64,000 nt of DNA from assembly GCA_001599975.1 (NCBI GenBank), contig BCIO01000003.1:2040677-2104676 (forward strand), in the 5' to 3' direction. The stretch comes from Cystobasidiopsis lactophilus (lineage: Eukaryota > Basidiomycota > Agaricostilbomycetes > Agaricostilbales > Chionosphaeraceae). The notes below the pieces were generated by a model. The model searched no databases. It had not been told where the DNA came from and saw only the letters and a list, made by a program, of their open reading frames with translations. A program made the translations under genes and the position numbers. Positions 34,582-44,209 of this stretch are shown here, piece after piece (position 1 is the stretch's first letter; each line of letters begins with the position of its first letter).

Positions 34582-35204
34582 GATTCGTCACACCAAGGTG
34601 GCCGCAGCCCAAAGCAAGGCGGGGATTGGGAGAGCGGAAAGGCGCCAGAAGGATTGGAGGACGTAAACCCAGGTGCCTAATCCCCAGTTCTCGCCAATAA
34701 CCCCTTTCGCACACACTTGAGAGCCCGAGTTGAGCTCTTGGACTGGCCCTTGGAAGTGGACTAAGGGTTGGTTAGACGGCTTCTTGGGAGGACAGGGCGC
34801 TCGGGCGTTTGCGTTGTTTCCAAAATTGACGCTCGTTAAACTGAAGCCCCGTCGCCTAGGTTGGGCACTGCAGATCACAGTGTGGAATCAAGAGCAATGA
34901 GGTCAAGGCCAAAGCCCGCGGGGCGAGTTGGGCGAAGACCGGGCTGACTGACAGTGGTCGGCGCTGCGCAGGCTGCTGTCGCCCTCGCTCATCCGAGCTG
35001 ACCCTCGGTGCTCCGCTGTGTGGTATTGCTAAGCGTGTACTGGCTCTCATAACAAGTCTCAACACAGCGCAGCCCTTGGAATTGACCACTGACCGCAGCA
35101 GCCCAGGCGGAGAGCGAGCGCGGATTGCCAAACACGCTCTTGCACCCGGTCCTCCATCCGCTCTCCCCCCTAGACTCAACCCCTCGAACTCAACCACACT
35201 TACA
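34582..35204. promoter_or_regulatory. divergent promoter region PH protein / ACBP
   Basis: 623 bp between two outward-facing start codons. The ACBP start is preceded by a pyrimidine-rich stretch and CTTACA just before the ATG. No other element can be defended. Confidence 0.4.
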
Positions 35205-35780
35205 ATGGCTGCTGCTTTCGACACCGCTGTCTCCATCGTCGGCAAGCTGCCCGAGGACGGCCCCGTCAAGCCCTCGCAAGAGGCCAAGCTCCAATTCTAC
35301 TCCCTTTACAAGCAAGGTTCGCATGGTTTTCCGCCTTGCCTGTCTGGTATGGACCCTCACTCACATGTGCGAGCAGCCACGGTCGGAGACGTCAACACCA
35401 CCCGCCCGGGCATGCTCGACTTTGTGGGCAAGGCCAAATGGTGCGCTCCGGCCCTCCCCTGCAGTTGCATCCACCAGCTGTGAAGGTGAACACCATCGCA
35501 CAGGGACGCCTGGAAGAAGGTCGAGGGCAAGTCGCAAGACGATGCCAAGGCGTTCGTTCCCTTCCCCAATTTGTGTGCAAATGACGCGCGCTCATGTTGG
35601 GAAGAGGTGCCGGACGAACAGTGAATACGTCGCCGCTCTCAAAGCCATCTTGGAGAAGGGAGACGACGAGGACTCCAAGGCCCTCTTGGCCGAGGTGCGT
35701 CGCTTGTTACCTCATCCGTTCGTTTGACAGGACACTTGACATTTTGTTGCCATGCACAGCTCACGGCTGCTTCTGCTTGA
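35205..35780 (+). CDS. ACB1: acyl-CoA-binding protein
   Basis: Small cytosolic carrier that binds long-chain acyl-CoA esters. The ATG at 35205 starts [20 protein letters not shown]. Splicing joins [56 protein letters not shown] and [20 protein letters not shown], ending LTAASA at the TGA 35778-35780. The conserved ACBP residues are there: YSLYKQAT.GD, RPGMLDF..KAKWDAW and A...Y. The length of about 103 residues fits the single-domain form with a short tail. Four introns interrupt this short gene, all GT-AG. Confidence 0.95.
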
Positions 35781-35825
35781 ACGGACTTTTGATTGAGGGT
35801 GTGCTTCTGATTCTACAAACCTGAT

Positions 35826-36206
35826 ATGAGGGACTTTGGTGCGTTGGCGGTCTTTCCACCATCAGCCTTGAGTTCAACGCTGATACTGTATGTGCCACGC
35901 CGACCGCACAGCAATGCCTGAAATCCAAATGCGAACATTGACGAGATCTGTGGGTGCCAGTCCTTCCATCTTATCAGCGGCCGCATGCTGATTACATAGT
36001 TCTTGACCCGCAGAGATCATTTGTGGAATATGGCGCCTAACATCATTGAGGTGGCCTTTGGAACCCTACTCTGCGTTGCTGTGCTCTATGGCAGTATACA
36101 CGAGACGCTCCAGGAGCGAATAGCTGAAGTGCGAACATGGTGGCGCTCGCACACCGTGCCGGCCACCGCAACTGAGCGCTCGATAGCCTTCTGCGCGAGG
36201 TCTTGA
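35826..36206 (+). CDS. possible small membrane protein
   Basis: An ATG at 35826 gives MRDFGALAVFPPSALSSTLI. An intron from the GT at 35885 to the CAG at about 36014 leads in frame to DHLWNMAPNIIEVAFGTLLC, a hydrophobic segment, and HETLQERIAEVRTWWRSH. The TGA is at 36204-36206. About 85 residues, one membrane helix. Only 45 bp follow the ACBP stop. I know no family for it. The second exon alone (ATG at 36030) could be the whole gene, or none of this may be coding. Confidence 0.35.
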
Positions 36207-36497
36207 GTCTGAAAACATCTATCTTGGCACGATTGTGTTGCTTTCATCTACAAGGCCAATCTTCTTTGTATTAGGTGTGGGATAAGCATGGCCGAAGGCT
36301 TTCACCACTTTTTCGTAGGAAACTCAATGCCATATCTATACAACCTGACCCGGCCCAACCCTCCATTTTCGCCCAGGGGTATGCCCAAAAGATGAAGGAG
36401 CCAAGCTAGTGCAAAATAAAGAACAGTCGAACGTTGGAAATGGTATTGAAACAGAGAGTCGTAAAAATCGTTAGGGGAGTGGTGTATTGTTGCAGAA

Positions 36498-38140
36498 TTA
36501 GAACAGGATTTCGTTGAGGTTGCTGCTGAGCACGATGCTGTGATGGGCAGTAGCGTCAGCACTCGAAAGACACCTGAGAGAAGAGAGGGCTCACTCTGTC
36601 ACGCTGGCCATGACGACCTTGAGCGCCTTGGTGTCGATTGCGCATCTGGATCGCAAAGGTCAGATTGAGACAAAAGTGATGAACCCAATGAAGCGCACGT
36701 GTAATGGAGATAGATCTCCTTGTCCTTGGACCGATTCAAGGCTTTGAACTGGTCGGCAAAGAACTCGCGGGCGGCGTTGTAGTCCGTGGCGGACTTGTCA
36801 GCTGGATAGTCGGGGAAGTAGCGGCGGATGTCAGAGACCAGGATCTTGTCCTTGAAGATGTCCGTCTTGTTAAGAAAGAGGATCATGGACGTCTTGGTGA
36901 ACCACTTCGAGTTGCAGACCGAGTCGAACAGCATGAGCGCCTCTTGCATAACGTTCGAATCCGAATCTTCCAAGAGGCACTGGTCGTAACCGCTGACGGC
37001 GGCCAGGAAGATGACGGCCGTGACCGACTCGAAGCAGTGGATCCACTTCTTGCGTTCTGCAAGTCGCATTTGGTAAGCTCGCTGCAATTTAGCGCGCGGG
37101 GAATGCATGACGAACCAGAACGCTGCCCCTGCAATGAGGAGTACTATTAGACGGGCTCGCTTAACGATTCGGTAAGAACGGAAGCCGCACCCCCACATCA
37201 AACAACCGATAGGTGCGCTCCTTGGCGAAGAACGCGGTCTCTGTAATGCCTGTAGTCTTCCCTCTGGCTCGTAGAATGTCTTGATGGGTCGGCTGGTAAT
37301 TGGACTTGAAGAGCCGGTCGAGGTCCGGGAAGAAGTAGGTGATGCTGCAATGCCCGCAATCAGAACGGATCCCACCAAGGCGGGCATCAACACACTTCTC
37401 TGGTATTGGGGCTTCATTGGCTCGGGTGAGCGCCCGCTGGATGCCCGGGTCGGCCCACATGCTGTGGAAGATGGGAAGAAACTCCGCTGGAAAGGATGTC
37501 TCTTCTGTCAGGTCTGGCGGATAGCCTTGAAACCGGTCAACGTATTGCTGTGGCCCGTCGAGAGAGATGAGGAGCTAGACTTTGGTAAATGCTTGAACGT
37601 GGGCAACGAACCTCGTTCTCCGAATTCTCCAGTGCGATCTCCCAATCCTCCATCGCCGTCAGGCATTGTTTAATGGCTTCGAACAGGTTGTCGAAGATCT
37701 GATGCTTGTAGTTCTCCGTTTCGTGGTCTTGAAAGCCGTTTAAATGAATGATTTTCATTTGCTAGAGCGTAAGACAGCCGCGGCGTCAAATTCGCGGCAC
37801 GCCCATCATCGCCAAGGAAGACCAGCGTACCTTCAGCACAGTCTGTGCAGTCGTTGTGGGTGTCTATTGAGTCGGGTGCGGGGGCTGGAAGGCTTCAGAA
37901 GAAACGCGCACCGTCTTGCCAGACTCGCCTGTTGATTCTTGTGTGAGCATAACTTGCCTCTCTTGTCCAGCACGGCGACGCACCAGCTCCCAGAAGCAAC
38001 AGCTTGACTTGTTTGGCCACTGTCCGCTCATCCTGCTTGATCTGGCGGTCAATGGCCCTTGAAATACGAACCGCCTCTTCTGATGAGTCGCTCAAGGACG
38101 AAGTGTCATGCTCGATTTCGACGGACTGGCACCCTCCCAT
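36498..38140 (-). CDS. heterotrimeric G protein alpha subunit
   Basis: Signals from seven-helix receptors in pheromone or nutrient sensing. The ATG at 38140 starts MGGCQSVEIEH, with Gly2 for myristoylation and Cys4 for palmitoylation. Motifs: P-loop GAGESGKTTVLKQMK, helical-domain MWADPGIQRALTRANEA, TTGITET switch I, DVGGQRSERKKW switch II, LFLNKTDIF for guanine, HYTCAIDTKALKVV, and the C-terminus SSNLNEILF at the TAA 36498-36500. The P-loop is assembled from exon 1 (37984-38140), a 17-nt exon (37912-37928), a 12-nt exon (37831-37842) and the exon starting at 37761. Switch II uses a 13-nt exon (37116-37128). All keep frame and have GT-AG borders. The C-terminus has no Cys for pertussis-toxin-type modification. 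Subclass within fungal G-alpha not decided. Confidence 0.95.
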
Positions 38141-38614
38141 GATGGTGGACAGCGAAGCCCACTGGTGCTGTTGCAGCCGTCAGGCATAAAGATGACGGTC
38201 GCAGTGCAACGACGTAAAAATCGACCCCTGGTGCAAACGAAGGTCCGCCGGAAAGCCGACGACGATAAAAGGTTTGTTAGCCGCACCGGGCCTCTGACAC
38301 GATAGGGCGGCGAAACGTCTGCGCAGACACACGCTAGAGGACGTGGTAGCTAACGCAAGAATGAGACATCTTCACAACGCGGAGGGGCGTTCTTGTGCGC
38401 CTACGCAATAATATCAGAGGTGACAGGTCCAGCCGATCCCCCTGACCCTGCTCGGAGCTGAAGCCGAGACCTGCGAAGTGCTAGGTTTCACCAGATGTCC
38501 CGGCCCTGAACTCTGGGCGCGCATACCTATGGACGTCCGATATGGTGGGGAGTTGCCGGAGAACAAAAGAGCTGACCATATGGCAAGCCCAGGCTCCACG
38601 GTGCCCAGGTGGAG
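38141..38614. other. intergenic, G-alpha promoter side
   Basis: 474 bp upstream of the G-alpha start and downstream of the LYR gene stop. No supported gene. Confidence 0.4.
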
Positions 38615-38992
38615 CTAACGGTCGCCGTAGTAGCGATTCTTCATCGTTCTGTACTTCTTCAGAAAGAGCCTAAACCAAAGAGAAGGAGGTGAGGTCGGGG
38701 CGCGAGGAAAAGAGCCAAAGAGGGCCCTACAAGGCTTCGACCTCTTTCTTGATGAATTCCGCTTTGGCAATGCCAGCCTGTGTGTCCAGCCGTGTCATCC
38801 CCTGCAGCATGTAGCAACGATGACGGACGCAAGACGACGCACCTTGAGCTCCTCGTCCGGCTTCCCAATTGACCCTCGAAAACAGCGGCGCAACTTCTCT
38901 TCAAACCGGAAATTGGGGTCTGGATACTGCGGCGCCAGCCAGAGCAGCTCTCGGAACAGCTGGCGGCCTTGATGCTTCAACTTGAGGCTCAT
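38615..38992 (-). CDS. LYR-motif protein, LYRM5/ETFRF1-like
   Basis: Small mitochondrial LYR protein; the animal relative regulates electron-transfer flavoprotein. The ATG at 38992 starts MSLKLKHQGRQLFRELLWLA, with the LYR-type motif as LFR. YPDPNFRFEEKLRRCFRGS follows, an intron after PDEELK, then GIAKAEFIKKEVEALL. A second intron (38670-38730) bypasses an in-frame TAG and adds LFLKKYRTMKNRYYGDR, which matches the family's C-terminal KYR...RYY block. This makes the longer model (stop 38615-38617) better than one ending at 38727. About 90 residues. Confidence 0.9.
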
Positions 38993-39124
38993 TGTTGAAT
39001 CGGCTGGATCGAGGACGAGGACGAAGAGGTCCGGCCGCCTGCCGAGCATGAGCACGCGCTTTTATGACGATGAAGTCGATCTCGATGTCCTTCCCTTCCC
39101 ACCAACTGCCTTCTCGCTTCCAAT

Positions 39125-40258
39125 ATGCCTTACCCAGTATGTGGACTTGATCTGAAGAGCTGATCGGCCTGCCTGATCTTCCTGCCAGGCGCTCCGCAAC
39201 TTGGCTGTTGGCTCATTTCACATGCATTGTCTGAGTCTTGCTGATATGTATCTACAGGCTTCTTTGGGCTTCGCGTTTGCAGGGCAAGGCATTGCAGCTG
39301 CGATCTTTGTTCCCCAAGCCAATGAGCGTTACTACGACTTTGTAAGTTGCAGCTGGCATCTTCAACAACCGCCTGCTGACGAAGACTGCGACAGTGCGGC
39401 TCATTGGGATTCCTTTCCACCACTGCGTTTAGTCTCTATTTCCCGGCTCTGCACAGCCGATTCATTCTGGGCAAAGTTGCTCCGCTGCCCTCGCTGCTCA
39501 GCTTCCATCCCCGGCAGCTCCTCCTGTCGGGCCTTGTCGTTGTCTGGTCCGCTCGCCTAGGCAGCTTTTTGTTCGACAGGATCAAGCGACACGGCAAAGA
39601 CTCTCGGTTTGACGAGATCAAAGTTGATCCTGCCAAGTTTACGGGAGCGTGGATGGCGCAGGCGGCCTGGATTTCACTGACTGCTCTGCCGGTCTTTGCC
39701 GTCAAGTGAGTCTTTGATTCGGTTTACAACCATGTTGGCCAGCCCGCTGAACATCTGTCGTCAGCTCAATCCCTCGAGCAGCGCAGCCTGCCCTTGGCGT
39801 GCGAGACTTTGCCGGCGTGGCTTTGTGGGCGGCCGCGTTCCTGTTCGAGGTTGTAGCGGACAGGCAAAAGTCGGCTTGGCGGGCGGCAAAAGATGACAAG
39901 AAGCACTCGGAGCAGTTCATCTCGTCCGGCCTCTGGAGCCTTTCGAGGCATCCGAACTACTTTGGGGAAGTTGGGATGTGGACAGTGAGCTCGAAGTTAT
40001 TTCATTGGTAGCGACTGCTGAATCCCGTTTGTGCAGTCCATTTACCTTGCGTCGACCGCTGCCTTGGCTTATACGCCTCTCTACCCCTCGTGGTTCTGGC
40101 TAGCAGCATCGGTCTCGCCAGTTTTCGAGTACCTCCTCATCACCAAGGTGTCGGGCGTGCCATTGCTGGAAAAAGCGGGCGACGAGAAGTTTGGATCTCT
40201 GAAAGAGTGGCAAGATTACAAGCGGAACACCCCGGTCTTCTTCCCCAAAGTCATCTAG
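39125..40258 (+). CDS. DUF1295 / steroid-reductase-like integral membrane protein
   Basis: Member of the DUF1295 family, whose C-terminal half resembles steroid 5-alpha-reductases and isoprenylcysteine methyltransferases; located in ER-type membranes. The first coding exon is only 12 nt (ATG at 39125, MPYP). After a long intron come ASLGFAFAGQGIAAAIFVP and then GFLSTTAFSLYF. The core has ARLGSFLFDRIKRHGKDSRF, FTGAWMAQAAWISLTALPVF, GVALWAAAFLFEVVADRQKS and the signature GLWSLSRHPNYFGEVGMW. The end reads EWQDYKRNTPVFFPKVI at the TAG 40256-40258. Six or seven membrane helices are visible. The stop overlaps the stop of the opposite-strand ATL1 gene. The substrate is unknown. Confidence 0.92.
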
Positions 40259-40922
40259 GCCTCTGGATCTTCTTGCTCGCCATCCTCTGACCCTTCAGTT
40301 CGCCTTCTCCCGTTCCTGTGTGGGCCTACAGTCGGCAGACCAGCAAACCAGCCGTATCGGCTCAACTTCACGCGTCCTCCCTCCAAAGCGCCGTTTCCGC
40401 CCCCATTGACCTCGACACCTTCGGCACGCAGGCGTTGGGCCTGTCTTTCCACTGCCGATGAAGATCCACGCGCACTGATGATGCCCTGGCTCTGTTCGCG
40501 TTGTAACTTAGCTTGTGCAACGTGAATGCGCGAAGCGACACACATTCAGCACCCGATGCCACGGAACAAAGTCGGGCTGCGTAGGGTCTTGGAATTGGGG
40601 TGGAAGGTACTTTAAAGCCTGGCCAACTAGCCTAGAGTGCCGGGGATGATTTGCGACTTTAGCGATGTGGCCGTCTGCGTTAGGGGTCGCAATGAGGTTC
40701 TCTGTGGCTTTGCACCATCGCAAAAAAGCTCACAGCTGGTAACTCGGCCTTCTGGGATCATCCGAACCGCGTCGTACACTGAGTTCATTGAGCGCGGGGT
40801 CAGAAGAAGCGAACGCGCTTTTCGGTCAAGAGCAGGAACGAACCCAGCTCATGGAACTGGTCGGCGGCAGCGTGCCTAGTAGGAGATGAGGTGGAGGCAG
40901 AATCGGAGGAAGAGGAGGCCAT
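40255..40922 (-). CDS. ATL1: alkyltransferase-like DNA-repair protein
   Basis: Binds O6-alkylguanine in DNA and hands the lesion to nucleotide excision repair; it does not transfer the alkyl group itself. The ATG at 40922 starts MASSSSDSASTSSPTRHAAA. Introns join FHEL to VYDAVRMIPEGRVTS and YGHIAKVANHPRHSRLVGQA. The site corresponding to the PCHR reactive cysteine of MGMT reads VPWHRVLN: Trp replaces Cys, as expected for ATL proteins. After another intron, GIISARGSSSAVERQAQRL and RAEGVEV complete the domain, followed by a polar tail to EDPEA. The stop at 40255-40257 overlaps the opposite gene's stop. Confidence 0.93.
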
Positions 40923-41021
40923 GGTCGATGCAGAGCAGACAGCGTGCTGCCTTCTTAGTGCTGGCCGTGACTTTGAGTCAAGTCTTGTGGTTTTGCTAGT
41001 CCAGCCCAAAAGTCTATGAAG

Positions 41022-42253
41022 TCACTCTTCAGACGTCTCTATTTCAGCCTCGGCGCGTTTGGCGATCACATTGTCTGCCAGACCCCAGTCCACCGCTTCG
41101 GAAGACGTCAAGTAAAAGTCTCTCTCGAGTGCATCGTTGAAGCGTTTAATGCCCTCTTGTGGACTCTCATCAGGACGCGCACAGTGTTGCTGTTTTGTGC
41201 TCTATGCAGTCCGTTCCGCCATTCTTAGAGGCGGTACAACTTACCTGATAGATTTCGGTGAGGCGGCTTCGCCACCGGACAATCTCCTTCGCGTGGATGG
41301 CAATGTCGCTTGCTTGGCCACCAACCTGCAGCAACTTGAATGAGGAGTGATCATCTGTGGTAGAGTAATAGCGAACCGAATGCCGGGACGGCTCTGTATT
41401 TGACGTCTTGTCAGGACATAATTAGAACGAGGAGAAGGACGCACGGTGTATCATGACCGTTGCATTAGGGAGAAGACTGCGATTTCCGGGCTCGCCAGCT
41501 GCCAGGAGGACAGACGCCATGCTCGCTGCTGTCCCTAGACACCTGGATCTGTCCTTCAGGGGACCGAGTGAGCAAAAGTCCACGGAAGACTCACATTGTG
41601 TGCACCGGATTCCTTATGTACTGTAGGCTTAGAATAAGTTTTGCGTTGGAAGGCGTGCAGGCCATTGGCATTACCTGCATCTGCGCCACGACGTTAACGA
41701 AGTTCGCGGCGCGCAAGTCCCGAGAGCCTCACTGTATCATAGATCGCCATTCCAGCGGTGATAGATCCTCCAGGCGAGTTGATGTAGAGGGAAATGGGCT
41801 TTATTGGATCTTCTGACTCCAAATAAATGAGCTGGGCCACCAGTGAAGTCGCCAAGTCGTCGTCAATCTGCCCATTCTTAGACCCAAGTCTTCAATAAGC
41901 ATTAAGGTCAAAGGATTACCATGCCAGTCAAGAAGACTTGAAGGTTCACGCGAGATTGTTCAAGTTTGGGGAGGCACGGAGAACGAAGGGCGGCACTCAC
42001 CCAGCCTCTCGTCCATCAGCCGCGTGAACAGGTCAGTGTACCGCTCGAACCGACCCTTTGAAGCAAGCTTGAGCCATATTCAACCAGCGCGAAGAAGGCC
42101 AATTCACATCGCCGCGCCAAATGATCATTCTGGGTCGACTCGGCATCGTGAGCAGCAACGACAACTCTCGCAGTCAAGCACATACGGCTCCCTAGCACAT
42201 CTTGCACTAGTGTGAAAGCGTGCAGAAGTGGCAAGTCGTAAAGCCCGGTTCAT
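41022..42253 (-). CDS. clpP: mitochondrial ATP-dependent Clp protease subunit ClpP
   Basis: Serine peptidase of the mitochondrial matrix that works with the ClpX unfoldase. The ATG at 42253 gives a basic presequence ([19 protein letters not shown]). Core blocks: [73 protein letters not shown] (catalytic Ser), VMIHQPSRHSVGGQASD (catalytic His) and [19 protein letters not shown] (catalytic Asp). It ends IETSEE at the TGA 41022-41024. Two 17-nt exons are needed: 41920-41936 (VFLTGM) and 41377-41393 (QPSRHS). The exon between the presequence and RFERY is not fully resolved. ClpP is patchily distributed in fungi and absent from Saccharomyces, so its presence here is informative. Confidence 0.92.
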
Positions 42254-42445
42254 CGTTGCAGGTCAAACTGAGCTGGCTGGAAGCGATGCCCGTGAGCAGA
42301 TGGGACGGGTGGCGTGCAAATGGGTTGCAGGGTCGGGTTCTTGATATTACAAACACACACAGGTGGATAGAAAAGGGGCTAATAGTATAACAGAGCTATG
42401 AAAAGGGGAAACGCGAGAAGCTAGGTTCGGAGTCGGGCCGCAACG

Positions 42446-43701
42446 TTACTTGTTGCCCATATCAGGATGCTCGATCTAAACCAGCGAGAAGTCAGATAGA
42501 CTTCCGACAGACTCAGAGACGTCAAGCGAAAGCCCACCCACCTTTTTACTTTGCGATGGCCCGAACGCCGCCAGAGTGCGCTTACCAGTGCGCTTGAAGA
42601 ACCCTTCTTGGGTTTCAGTTTGCTGGCGAGATGGTACAAAACCAGCGTATTCGCCGATGGTGACCGGGAAGAGGGTTAAGAAGCCATTGCGTTTGCTGTG
42701 AACCACTCGTCAGTATGAGAGTAAGAAAGAACAAAGCTTTGGCTTACTGTAGACTGGCCAACTTTGCAGCAAGGCGCCACTCAGCAACAGCAATTTCTGC
42801 TTTCAAGACGTGCCCCAGTTCGTGATGTGTGATCTGCTCCATGGCGACTTTATTGTCGAGCGACAGACTAGCGTCGTCCACCAGGGACAGAAACGCTCTT
42901 GTAGAGTGCTCCTTCAAGTAAGTCTCAAAGCGTACTGGCGAGCGGTAGAGGAAGTGCGCCAGTCGATTCGAGCACGCTTGACAGAGGATGGTATTGGCGC
43001 TCCGGCTGAAGTCACCTTCGAATAGGGATGTGTCCGGGACTCTAATGGCGCAGGAAAATGCGGTTTAGACACAGATTAAATGAAAAGAAAGACACCGAGC
43101 CCACAGGGTCCTCAATGTAACGACCAGGTCTTCTCGGAAGGACACCAAATCTCGCATTTTATTTTCGGCTGCGGCACATTCAGCCCAAGATCTAGGTGCA
43201 AAAAGTGAAGAGTTCTCACGAGATTTAGCGATGCGTTTCTTTAGAAGTCGTCCGAGCACCTCCTTTCGAGGTTGCAGACTCAAGTCGCCTTTAGCCTTGC
43301 CATTCTTGATCGACATCCTAACCTCATTCTCCTTTTGCGTGAACTGGCTTTTGCCTAGCGGCAGCAAGGCACTGGTCGATGCGACTGGGGCCTGCGGAGT
43401 TTCCAAAGCGTCGACGAAGTTTAGTCCAGCCTTTTCGGTGGCTGGCGTATCGTCATAGGCTTGGCCAGGAAGAGAGTCGTAGATTTTACCAGGAACAGAA
43501 GCTAGAGCACCGAGTGGGTTGATGATGGCCGCAGCTGCCTCGACTGGCTTGCGAAGCATTGCGTCTTCCCGCTGGCGAATGGAAGAGACCTGATCTCACG
43601 GACTTTAGAACCAATGGAGCCGGTGCATTCTGCACAGAACGAATTACATGAGGCCAGATGCAGGTGCAGTCTGCGTACACCGGTCTTGCCAGGATGTTCA
43701 T
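42446..43701 (-). CDS. unrecognised protein, probably mitochondrial
   Basis: Blocks: AGLNFVDALETPQAPVAST, SQFTQKENEVRMSIKNG, EVLGRLLKKRIAKS, SWAECAAAENKMRDLVSF, VPDTSLFEGDFSRSANTILC, RFETYLKEHSTRAFLSLVDD, MEQITHHELGHVLKAEIAV and NGFLTLFPVTIGEYAGFVPS, ending KIEHPDMGNK at the TAA 42446-42448. Two starts are possible. An ATG at 43701 gives MNILARP joined by introns to PAPLVLKSVRSGLFHSP, which looks like a mitochondrial presequence. The ATG at 43559 starts MLRKPVEAAAAIINPLG. HELGH fits the HExxH zinc-protease pattern, but without a recognisable third ligand or domain I would not call it a protease. Confidence 0.62.
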
Positions 43702-44209
43702 TTTGGCCAATGAGGGGCGGGGCGACCTGCAGTCTGCGTCTGCGACACGACCGCACTGCAGTGGCTTCTCTGTTCGGAAAGGCAGGAAGACGATGCCGGC
43801 ACGCAAGTGCTTGCCGAATGTATCAAGACTCGTTGTTCCAGAACAGGCATTCCGACGGAGAGCAGAGAACTTGAAAGTGGAGCTGGCCCTGACGATGCAT
43901 TATGAGCATGACGTGTGTTTCCAAAACCCCAGCACGCATAGCAAACTGTTCTCTGTCTATAAGCCTCGCTGGCATATGCAACAACAGGGAGCAGAGAGTG
44001 GCAGTCTGGCGGAAGCAAAGTTGAAGGCAAGATGAATAGACTGCAGTGAGGGCACAACCGGCGCGGTGGCGACAGCATTAGCCAATTACATTTGAGATTG
44101 GGAGGCTCCTTTCACGCATCCTAAAAGGCAGCAAAGGAGAAGTCAACAGCCAGTGGTCGTGCAATGGCAAGGTGTGGGCGACAGCCTCATTGCAGGTAGA
44201 GCTTTCATT
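43702..44209. other. intergenic between minus-strand genes
   Basis: 508 bp. Open frames on both strands overlap here, but none has splice sites or motifs I can support. Likely promoter of the gene ending at 42446 and 3' region of the F-box gene. Confidence 0.4.

Noticed and set aside
42600-42900. HELGH motif as proof of a zinc protease
   Set aside because: A five-residue pattern occurs by chance; there is no third ligand or family match, so the gene is left as unrecognised and the motif only flagged.
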